Source: Nicotiana tabacum (taxonomy: Eukaryota; Streptophyta; Magnoliopsida; Solanales; Solanaceae). Taken from it: a stretch of 64,000 bases of DNA. Shown here piece after piece: positions 10,112-18,542 of the stretch. Under the pieces are notes generated by a model. It worked only from the letters and a program-made list of their open reading frames with translations. It was not told where the DNA came from and made no database searches. The position numbers were made by a program, and so were the translations under genes. Numbering within the stretch: the stretch's first letter is position 1; each line of letters starts with the position of its first letter. Location of the stretch: NCBI RefSeq assembly GCF_000715075.1, contig NC_134101.1, forward strand, positions 135,856,237 through 135,920,236, given 5' to 3'.

Positions 10112-12918
10112 TGTAATATGATGACCCAAAAGGTCATCACTTATTTTTTTAAATGAATTCTGCGTTCCGAGACCTTAAAGACCTCTTTTAGCATCACCTC
10201 GATTTGCGTGAGCAGTCCAGGCGCGTAGCCGGAAAGCTTATATGTGAAAATCTGTGAAAAATGATAAATTTTGACTATAAAATGAATTAATTTGACTTCG
10301 GTCAACGTTTTGGGTAAACGGACCCGGACACGTGATTTGACGGTCCTGGAGGGTCCGTAGGAAAATATGGGACTTGGGCGTATTTCCGGAATCGAATTCC
10401 GAGGTCCCAAACCTGAGAAATGAATTTTTGAAAGAAATTATTTTCTAAAAAATATAAAGGTTTTCAAAAGTGAAATGTTATGTGAAACCCGTGGTATCGG
10501 GCCCGTATTATGGTTCTGGAGCACGGTACCGGTTCAATATGATTTATATGTGTTGATGGTAAATTTTGGTAAGAAACGGATTCCATTCGACGTGATTCGG
10601 ACCTTAAATGCAAAATTTGATGTTTAAAGAAGTTTTGAGAAATTTTATTGATCTTGAGGTTTAATTCGATGTTCATGATGTTATTTTGCTGATTTGATTA
10701 CATGAATAAGTTCGTCGGATGTTTTTGAGTTAGTATGTACACTTCGTTTGGAGTTCCGAGGGCTCGGGTGAGTTTTGGATAGGTTCCGGGATGTCTTAGG
10801 CTTAAAACATAGTTGTTATAGGTTCAGAGAAGTGGAAGGCCTCGGAACAGACCTGTGCGGTCCGCAAAAAATGGAGTGCGGCCGCACTAGATTTTGTGCG
10901 GTTCGCGGTGAAGAAATATTTCACTGGTCCGACTTCGGAAGCCTATATATTTTTATCTACAAGGAATTTGGAGATTATTCAAAAACAAAAGTTGTATCTC
11001 TTCGTGTCTAGTTTCTAGAAAGGTAAACAAATCACAATTTGGACATCCATAGAGAAAGTTAAAGCCAAAATACTAAAGCATGTCACTGCAGTCCACAGGA
11101 AGGGCTGTGCGGCCGCAGTCGATTTTGAGGTCTGGTTTCAAAATAAATTATACATTTGGGTTTGTGGGGTTTGTTTCGAACCTCGGGTTATGACCATGTG
11201 CGCCCGGGGGCGATTTTTAACTTTTTGGGTAAAACTTTAGAAAACTCATTTTCATGCATTCAAATTGATTCATTTAGCGTTTATTGATGTAATTAAGTAA
11301 CTTGTGACTAGATACGATCGAATTGGCGGTGGAATCAACGGGTAAAGCTATAGTCGAATCGTGAATTGTGTTTGTGGCATCGAGGTAAGTGTTTGGTCTA
11401 ACCTTAGCTTGAGGGATTAGGAGTTGAGTCCTATTTGCTATGTGATAAATGTAGAGTACGCCGTATAGGCATGGTGATGAGTATCTATACGTTGGTGTCA
11501 AGCATGCACGTGAGTCTTATATTGTGATTTTCATGACTTCGTTGTATTATCCATGCTTTAGAGTTGATTTCTATTTGTTGTGAAAAGTTTGTGGAAGGAA
11601 TTGTGACTTTTGAACATCGAGGAGCATTGGCTCAAGTTATATTAAGAATTGTGAAAGTATATGAGTTGACTGAACCCTTTGGAGCATTGGCTCAAGTGGT
11701 AAAGTGAGTTGTGAAGTAAAAGTGAATAAGAGAAAGAAGTTATTAAATTGTTCCCTTGCCAGGATATTGTTGCTTTATTAGTTATCTCTCTTATCGGAAT
11801 GTTGATATTATTGATGTTGCTCCTTTGCCGGGACTTAATTTTTGAATTATTGTTCCCTTGCCGGGATTCCTATTATAATCTTGTTTATTCCCTTGCCCCA
11901 TTGTTTGTGATTGTTGTTTGGGTGAGGAAGAGTGTTAAAGCACGAAGGGTGATGCCGTGTATTGTTTATTTTGTGAGGAAAGAGTGTAAAGCACGAAGGG
12001 TAATGCCATGTATTATTATGAGGAAAGAGTGTAAAGCACGAAGGGTGATGTCGTGCTGCACGATGTACCATTCTGTGCTGATTTTATTGATTATATGGTG
12101 AGAAAAGAGAGTAAAAGCACGAAGAGTGATGCCGTGCACACTTTTATTATATAATTGCTTGGGTGAAGACGAGAGTAAAAGCACGAAGGGTGATGCCGTG
12201 CAATTGTTGATTTCTGATTCTTTGTTGATATCTGAGTTATGCTGTTCTTTCATTACTTGATGACTTTCTATTCGGAATTGTTATCTCCCCCACAACATGC
12301 TCCCCCTCCCATATTGACTGGTTATTTTTGTATTTCTTTCCGATGTATATGTATTTGAACTGCATAGGTTATTTGGTAGTCTAGTCCTAGCCTCGTCACT
12401 ACTTCGTCGAGGTTAGTCTAGACACTTACCAACACATGGGGTCGGTTGTGCTGATACTACACTCTGCACTATGTGCAGATCCCGGAGCAGCTTTTGGACT
12501 ATAGTGTGGAGGCTACCTTCAGTCCACGCGGAGATCCAAGGTAGACCTGCAGGTGTCCGCAGGCCCTGGCGTCTCTCTCTATCCCTATTTTTCCTGTTTC
12601 ATTTTCCTTATATTCCGAAATTGTGTATTATTAATTTCTTCAGACTTTATATGTAGTAAATCTTAGACCGTTTGTGACACTATGATACCAGGTTTTGGGC
12701 GGTTGAGACTTAAGTAATTGTAATAGATGCAGATTTCAGATATTTAATTGTTATCTTCCGCTTAATTATTTAAAGTTCCGCTGTTTTCATGTTATCACCT
12801 TGTATTTGTTAAAAAGAAGTAATTTGATAATGAAGTAAGTAGTTAAGGATTGGCTTGCCTAGCTCTCATTAGTAGGCGCCATCACGACTCCCGAGGGTGG
12901 AAAATCCGGGTTATGACA
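10112..12918 (+). mobile_element. Gypsy 3' LTR (2.8 kb), unit b
   Basis: It starts TGTAATATG and ends 'gggttatgaca', where the sequence becomes a copia gag on the other strand. Compared with unit c, this copy lost 270 bp near 11126 and retains 297 bp near 11540-11836. It holds CpG-rich palindromes such as 'gcggccgca' (10852-11120) and a five-unit degenerate repeat at 11921-12202. No gene is visible in it. Confidence 0.88.
11921..12202 (+). repeat. Degenerate LTR repeat array (about 5 copies), unit b
   Basis: The module 'gagtgtaaagcacgaagggt' followed by 'gatgccgtg' recurs about five times with variable spacers of about 40-75 bp. It is an intrinsic part of the LTR, also present in unit c. Confidence 0.85.
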
Positions 12919-13135
12919 ACGTGAGGGCTTGTTGATCCTTCTTCCTTGTCTTTCCCAAGACATCTTTTTTATTTTGAGGCACAACTTCCTCATTATCGGG
13001 TTTTGCATACCCTCTATCTACGATTTCCCACATATCCTGGGAGCCAAGAATGGCTTTCATGCGTAGACACCATTTCTCATAATTATCTTTTGTGAGACGT
13101 GGATACTGGAAAGATAGCGAACCATTATTCGCCAT
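12919..13135 (-). pseudogene. Ty1/copia gag N-terminal fragment, unit b
   Basis: The minus-strand frame starts at the ATG at 13133-13135 with MANNGSLSFQYPRL, then NYEKWCLRMKAILGSQDMWEIV, the typical N-terminus of copia gag polyproteins (DUF4219/UBN2-like region). After about 72 codons it is cut by the end of the gypsy LTR at 12918, so the gypsy element inserted into this gag. The rest of the copia coding region lies outside the amplicon. Confidence 0.82.
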
Positions 13136-13148
13136 GGCTCTGATATCA
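13136..13148 (-). promoter_or_regulatory. Copia primer binding site, unit b
   Basis: The minus strand reads TGATATCAGAGCC. Unit c keeps the canonical TGGTATCAGAGCC, so this copy has one G-to-A change. It abuts the LTR end directly. Confidence 0.8.
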
Positions 13149-13596
13149 TGTTGTTGGGAAAATATAATAATCTCGCCCAGGAACAATATCCACGATAAAT
13201 CACAATAACACAAGAGAGTAACGAAGACACCATCTAACGGGGTAAAATACAATACCCGAGCGAAGCAATATTTTCACTATAATATTACGACTTAGTAGTG
13301 TCAAGAGACTACTACAACTTCGAAAGAAATAACACTCTTTATTTTAAATAGCTCACTACAACATTACTCACACTCACTATTTATCTCACAGATTACAATC
13401 TGTGGATTACTCTCTCTACGCTCTATTGCGCTCTCTCTGATTTGGTGTATCTGAAATGAGGAACGAAGGCCTCTATTTATAGCAGATAGTTTAACCAATC
13501 AAAACTGATTGGTGTCTGACAACTTCAACCAATTTGCCTATTTGTATATCTTGCAAATTGGTTCCACCGCCCAGCCACAAATCCATCCAATCAACA
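13149..13596 (-). mobile_element. 5' LTR of the disrupted copia element, unit b
   Basis: The plus-strand sequence starts TGTTGTTGGG next to the PBS, and I end it at 'aatcaaca' (inverted TGTTG/CAACA termini). The left edge is firm. The right edge is tentative because no second LTR is in the window for comparison. Length is about 448 bp. Confidence 0.65.
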
Positions 13597-13634
13597 TTTT
13601 TCTCTTTTTTATTTTATTTTATTTTATTTATTTG
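13597..13634. repeat. (TTTTA)n low-complexity tract, unit b
   Basis: A short T-rich run with repeated 'attttatttt' follows the copia LTR. The matching tract in unit c is at 40451-40488 with a different composition. Confidence 0.7.
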
Positions 13635-13654
13635 GCTAGGTCTCACAGTTTTAA

Positions 13655-13800
13655 TATACCGACCAACCTTGGTCGATCTATTAAAACGATCATCAAAATA
13701 GCGACCAAGCGTATATGGACGCGTTTTGGTTGGTAATTGGCCATAACCGACCAACGCTGGTCGGTTTTTCTGGTCGGTATTTACCGGATTTCTAGTAATG
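13655..13800. mobile_element. CACTA-type transposon end fragment, unit b
   Basis: It contains inverted subterminal motifs 'accgaccaac' / 'ggtcggt' several times. It ends, read on the minus strand, with CATTACTAGAAATCCGG, close to the CACTACTAGAAAT-type termini of plant CACTA transposons. Only one end is present and no transposase is visible. The left limit is approximate. Confidence 0.55.
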
Positions 13801-14115
13801 CAAGTTGCCGAATATTACCTCCGATCCCATTAAGAAAAACGTTACCCCCTGGTGACTGTCGTCAACGTTTGTTTTACCAGTGTCAATGTAAACACTTGAA
13901 GCAAAATCATTCTGGAAATTGTTTTTTGATACTTTTATTTTTTAAGTCTGGAATGAAACACCTCATCCATCTACAAAAATGCCGCAATGCCTCCTATACA
14001 TAAGGAATACTACAGGTATCTAACTGAAACAAGGGCAAGAATGGATACAAAAAAGAGTAAATTCGTAGATTGTAATTAGCCAAAAGCATCTGCAACTCTC
14101 CGTTAATTGTCATCT
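13801..14115. other. 3' flank of the DUF761 gene, unit b
   Basis: This is about 315 bp downstream of the DUF761 stop codon. It should hold the gene's 3' UTR and polyadenylation region. I see no repeat or coding motif that I can name. Confidence 0.4.
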
Positions 14116-14715
14116 TCAATTAGCGTACGTCTCATGGTATTGTAAACATGACATTTGCTTTTGCAGCTTTATTTGCTCATAGAACTTTGCAATAAATTGC
14201 TCAGCCTTCATATCAATAGCTTCATCACCAGGACAACTAATCTCCTGTGTGACCTCACAGCTCGCATATTCATCGTCTTCATTATCATCATCCGCACCCT
14301 TCAAAAAACTTCTCCTTGGAACATCATCATCATAACCATGGTACATTTCATCGTCAAGATGATGATCATTTTCAAAGTTAAAGTCAAAGTCAACTTGAGG
14401 TTTGATGCAGGTGATGTTAGGCATCTTGAAACGCAAGGAAGCAGGGCGATGCATCTTGACATGAATGATTGGGGTGTCATCAAAGGAAAACTCACGCTCC
14501 CCATAATGTAACACACCGGGACCAACACCGTAACCATAGTCATCAGTATGACGGAGGCTTTTAATGTATTTGGGAAGCAAACGGAGATCGGCTATAAGGT
14601 GCCTGTTCCTGAAAATGCCACCTTTTCTTGCCCATAACAAGGCTAGGCGGAGAATGTTCCAAGCTCTACGTGCAACTGTTGATTTCTTCTTCTGCATTTT
14701 TGACCTTTCTTGCAT
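14116..14715 (-). CDS. DUF761 (cotton-fibre-expressed) family protein, copy b
   Basis: A single-exon 199-aa protein with an ATG start and TAA stop. The N-terminus is basic, followed by the family's 'AWNILRLALLWARKGGIF' block (about residues 18-35, amphipathic/hydrophobic) and a 'DLRLLPKYIKSL' stretch. The central 'FSFDDTPIIHVKMHRPASLRF' motif (76-96) precedes a very acidic, His-rich linker (117-150). The C-terminus has the DUF761 signature with MKAEQFIAKFYEQIKLQKQ (169-187). Length and layout fit plant DUF761 proteins, whose biochemical function is not established. It is the only intact non-transposon frame in the unit. Compared with copy c it differs at T13A, G32C, R55H, T102P, D111E and S160T (b to c). 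Residue 102 is probably the derived one here, since the family usually has Pro. Expression is not known. Confidence 0.9.
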   Translation of the reverse strand: MQERSKMQKKKSTVARRAWNILRLALLWARKGGIFRNRHLIADLRLLPKYIKSLRHTDDYGYGVGPGVLHYGEREFSFDDTPIIHVKMHRPASLRFKMPNITCIKPQVDFDFNFENDHHLDDEMYHGYDDDVPRRSFLKGADDDNEDDEYASCEVTQEISCPGDEAIDMKAEQFIAKFYEQIKLQKQMSCLQYHETYAN

Positions 14716-14908
14716 GGTTGCAGCTGTGTTTTAAAAGTGGAAGATAGCAACTATAATGAAAAGAAATGGCAGGGGCAGTACTGGCAGCAAACAATGAGAA
14801 AGTGTTTGTCCTTTTTGAAGATTTATTTTGCTTTAATGTTGGTCTTTATGAGTAAATTAAAGAACTTTTAGAGCGGATGTGTTTTGCAAGGGAGAGCCAG
14901 AAACTACA

Positions 14909-14914
14909 TATATA
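14909..14914 (-). promoter_or_regulatory. Candidate TATA box of DUF761 copy b
   Basis: TATATA on the minus strand lies about 195 bp upstream of the ATG. It would give a 5' leader of about 160 nt. It is identical in copy c (41762-41767). It is a weak prediction, since TATATA is common in this AT-rich DNA. Confidence 0.35.
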
Positions 14915-16283
14915 CATGTAACACACAGCTCATAAGTTGGGAAATGAGAGTGAACTCAAAATTAATTACGCGGTTTGCTGGGAAATATATGTCAAATAAG
15001 AAATTGTAAAGAAAGAGTAATGAGAAGCGGAGGAAGTTGGGGTTGAATTGTTAGGGAGACCTAAAGCTGGCATAGCGAAGTATTGATTGTTTAGAAGGCT
15101 GTTGGGCGGTGCAAACCACTTCGTGAAATTAAAGACACGCCTTGTACGCTGCGCAATCAGGGAAAAACAAAATTACTATTCCAATTTTCTTAATCCTGAC
15201 TTATTATTTGTATGTATTCTCATATCAATTTATCGTTTAACTATATATGATAACTCCATTTTCTCAATTCACATACGTATCCTTCATTTTATTTTAAGTT
15301 TAACAAAAGATTTTTTTTTGCCGCTACTCATCTATTATGAGTACTGTATTAGTGTATTATATAGTGTTACTGAGGGGCGGATGCACGCCTAATGAAACGG
15401 TGTCACAGAGCTTCATCGAATTTTTTTTACTAAATATATATATATTAATATTGTGAGGAAACGGATAAGTAGAAAAAAATGACACCATTTGACATAAATT
15501 GTCCTTTGGTGTTTTGGTTATGTGCTTGATTTTGTTCAAGAAGGTCGAGGTTCAAACTTCAACTAAAAATTGTGATAAAATAAAATTGAACCCGACCTAA
15601 TAGAATAAGAATATTTCTTGGATAGAAATATGATAATTGAAGTTATTATTCCCGAAGTTCTATAAATTTCGATACTGTCAGTAAAAATTGCTGCGTTCGC
15701 TCTTGGTGTTACTTAAGTATACATGTCATACACAAAGATTTTGTTATGAACGAGATGGTAGGAATCCCACTTTGACAACAACTTTGTTTTATTTACTGTT
15801 TTTATTCCTCTAGAAAGAAAAAAAGTAAATCTAATTTTTACAGGTCAAGATAAAAATGACATGTCTAGTTTTCATCAGGGAGCCGTTATTGGCACACACA
15901 GTACAATTTTTTCTTCTTCTTTTCTTTTAGATGGTAATGGTAATTTCGGTTATGTTCATGAAAAGTTTGACAATTGTTGACAGCAGCATCTCTGTATAAC
16001 GTTAGGTACTTAATTATGAGTACATTTTGTTCCAATCATGTAAGCCCAACTACTACCTTGACAGTTGTTGGCTGACATATATTTGGCTCCAAAATTATGT
16101 TGGATTTCTTAAAAAAAGAAATAATTTAATTTTTTTTAGCCACCATGTAAACCATGGTCAATTGCAGTGGCGTACATAAATTTTTTCTTAATAGACATTA
16201 AGAATTGAAAAAATAAATAAATGAATAAATTAATAGACCAATAAGCGGTATCTTTTTTTAAACTGATATTTTTATTTTATTTG

Positions 16284-16284
<1 letters not shown>

Positions 16285-16336
<52 letters not shown>
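16285..16336. repeat. (TA)26 microsatellite, unit b
   Basis: An uninterrupted TA dinucleotide run of 52 bp. The unit c counterpart is at 43139-43189. The sequence just right of the tract is not homologous between units for about 20-24 bp. Confidence 0.97.
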
Positions 16337-16339
<3 letters not shown>

Positions 16340-16712
16340 AAACTACGTTCAACGCAAGACCCTTTATCCGCCCAGTGAAGTTGGCATGCTTTGTTGTAAA
16401 ATTAGGTGCGAGCAAGTTTCTACCTAACAAGCCTAACAAGGAGGATAAATAATTTATACAATCAGTTCCTTTACATGTAAATAGTTTTACCCTCGTTATA
16501 TATATAATTTAAATTCGAAAATGAAAGGTCATGGCTTGGCAAGGGCATTTTAAGCATTTTGATGAAAATCAATGATTAATTTAGGGCCCAATGTTGATAC
16601 CTAGATATAATGACATAGATTGATTAAAAGCATTTGTTAATTAGGTTTGTTTCCGGTGAAACTTCGCTTTCACCTTAGACTTTTGTTCTTTAAACAGCAA
16701 GCAAGCGAAGCA

Positions 16713-17066
16713 TGTTAGCATAAATTTTAATTGCGTATGAGGATCCTGAACATGATAATCTTACACGAAATCGTTACAGAAAATATATTTGAGTCGTGAG
16801 CCATCATCGTGAAGCGGAAGCGTTAATTCAAAATTGGTTTCTCGCTCCTTACCTAGCTTTCGTTACCGCCGCCTTTAGTGATGGAAGAAAGAAAATAAAA
16901 TACGGTAACCCTAATGGGTGGGGAGAGGACCAATTTATAGGGGTTCTCACTTAATCCGATACGTCCATCAAGTAACCGATCGGACCGATGAGATTTGATA
17001 ATTAATTAAATATTAATCATGGGCCTAATCTTATTGGGCCACATACACGTAGACAAATAACTTACA
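16713..17066 (-). mobile_element. 3' LTR of copia element, unit b
   Basis: The plus strand begins TGTTAGCATAAATT and ends ATAACTTACA. It is 354 bp and includes the segment 'gcgttaattcaaaattggtt' onward that is missing from the partner LTR. Confidence 0.88.
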
Positions 17067-17079
17067 TTCTCCCACTTGG
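17067..17079 (-). promoter_or_regulatory. Copia polypurine tract, unit b
   Basis: The minus strand reads CCAAGTGGGAGAA directly before the LTR start TGTAAGTTATT. Confidence 0.8.
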
Positions 17080-17210
17080 CCCGATAATCACATAATATTA
17101 ATATTTAATATAGGAACACTAGTTGCACATAAACAAATCTCTTCTATAATGTCCATCATAAATACCATAATACGATAAACCACTAAATGTGAGTTTTGGC
17201 GGTTATATAT

Positions 17211-18258
17211 AAAAAGGCCAAAATTGTCCCTCTACTTTGAATAATTAGTCACGTTTATACCCGTTTCTACTTTCCGCCTAAAATTGTCCCTACCGTTAAC
17301 ATAGTAACTAAAATTACCCCTAACCCTAACAGATGTCCTACATGGCACCTGGGACCCATAATAGTTTTCCATCTAAGCAAATATGAATCCATTTTTAAGC
17401 CACCCGACCCATTAATTAGTCTTCTTCTTCATTGATTAAAGAAGACCAAACCGGAAAGACAGATCATCTTCCTTGCCAGGTCGGCGCCGAAAATTTTAAC
17501 CTAACACCCAGTTCGAATCAGTTAAAAATGCCTCAAACATTAGATTCAAATTCTAAAAAATGTTTCCAACAAAAATTTATAACACCCAATTGAAATTCTA
17601 GTAAAAGTTCTTAGATCTGATTTCTTCTTCTTTTTAATTCAAGCTTGAAGCTCCTTCAATGGAGGCCAAAATTTTTCCCTCAAAGTAGATTTTCCCGCAG
17701 CAAACCGATGAATAAAATCACTTCAGCCAACCGATCCCAACTCTAAAATTAAAGTAGAATTGACATATTTCAAAAATCTCAAAAATCGATATACACAGTA
17801 ATGATTTGTTGTTGAATCCACAAAGTTAGATTTTTTCTTTTCAACAAAATGAAGTTAGATTACAAAACTTTGATTAAACTTGATTAGAGTATTACTACAG
17901 TGGAGTATTAAACATAGAATCTTTTATTTGGCAGTGAGAACCAGTGGAGATGGAGTTTAGTACGAGATGTCGTGGGTATGGTGTAGCTAATTAACAGTTA
18001 CCGAGTTTTGGCTATTTTATTGAGTGGACTAACGGGTTCATGGATAGTCAGTGAAATGGATCGGGTCTTTTCAATTGGTTTCGAATTTGCCTAGCTATCA
18101 GTTTAGGAGAAGGGTCCCAGGTCCCATGTAGGACATCTGTTAGGGTTAGGGGTAATTTTAGTTACTATGTTAACGGTAGGGACAATTTTAGACGAAAAGT
18201 AGAAACGGGTATAAACGTGACTAATTATTCAAAATAGAAGGACAATTTTGGCCTTTTT
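17211..18258. mobile_element. MITE with 147-bp terminal inverted repeats, unit b
   Basis: The left arm 17211-17357 and right arm 18112-18258 are inverted copies that differ at about five of 147 positions. They begin AAAAAGGCCAAAATTGTCC. The interior, about 750 bp, has no open frame of note. It lies in the 3' untranslated part of the copia element, between its RNase H stop and its PPT. A clean target duplication is not evident, since both flanks are TA-rich. Long inverted repeats without a transposase suggest a Mutator-like non-autonomous element. Confidence 0.85.
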
Positions 18259-18542
18259 GCCTATATTATTTGTCTACATACTCCCTTCCATATACTACAA
18301 CATTAGTAACTCATTGTACCAGGTTCATAAGCTATAAAATATTATGGTTCACAATAATGTCTCGTTGAACCTTATCCTGTAATATCTCAAAACATAATGT
18401 GTACACCATTATGAGAAACAGGAAATCATTAGTGTATATCATAAACATATAAATGAGCTTAGAGTGCCAAAACATCATAAATACATCAGTCATAAATACA
18501 GCCAAGACCCATTCTATGTACATGTTCTTTAAATATCTTTGG

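Larger units (their letters stand above)
8033..10431 (+). repeat. 1.2 kb internal tandem duplication, unit b only
   Basis: Bases 8033-9230 (integrase core through the first 320 bp of the 3' LTR) are repeated as 9234-10431, a period of 1201 bp. Three unexplained bases (gtt, 9231-9233) sit at the junction. The two copies differ at about ten positions. Units c and d have a single copy, so the event followed amplification of the array. Confidence 0.92.
14716..16712. other. Upstream intergenic DNA of DUF761, unit b
   Basis: About 2 kb with no convincing gene. It holds the presumed DUF761 promoter and leader (14716 to about 15100), several A/T-rich stretches, the (TA)n tract at 16285-16336, and the left copy (16571-16712) of an old direct duplication whose partner is at 24846-24975. 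Short frames such as 15087-15392 have no recognisable similarity. Confidence 0.5.

Noticed and set aside
11748..12101. 117-codon frame with repeated Lys-Ala-Arg-Arg-Val-Met motifs
   Set aside because: It is a translation of the LTR repeat array; the periodic peptide is a by-product of the DNA repeat.
11921..12202. CRISPR-like array
   Set aside because: The repeats are degenerate, the spacers are related to each other, and the context is a plant LTR.
13805..13860. Minus-strand peptide resembling a leucine-rich-repeat fragment downstream of the CACTA end
   Set aside because: Only about 16 residues, with no neighbouring repeats or frame; chance similarity is likely.
14155..14511. 118-codon plus-strand frame
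   Set aside because: It is antisense to the DUF761 coding sequence and shares none of its conservation logic.
15480..15570. tRNA-like B-box ('gaggttcaaact') suggesting a SINE
   Set aside because: No convincing A box, 3' tail or target duplication is seen, so it is not called.
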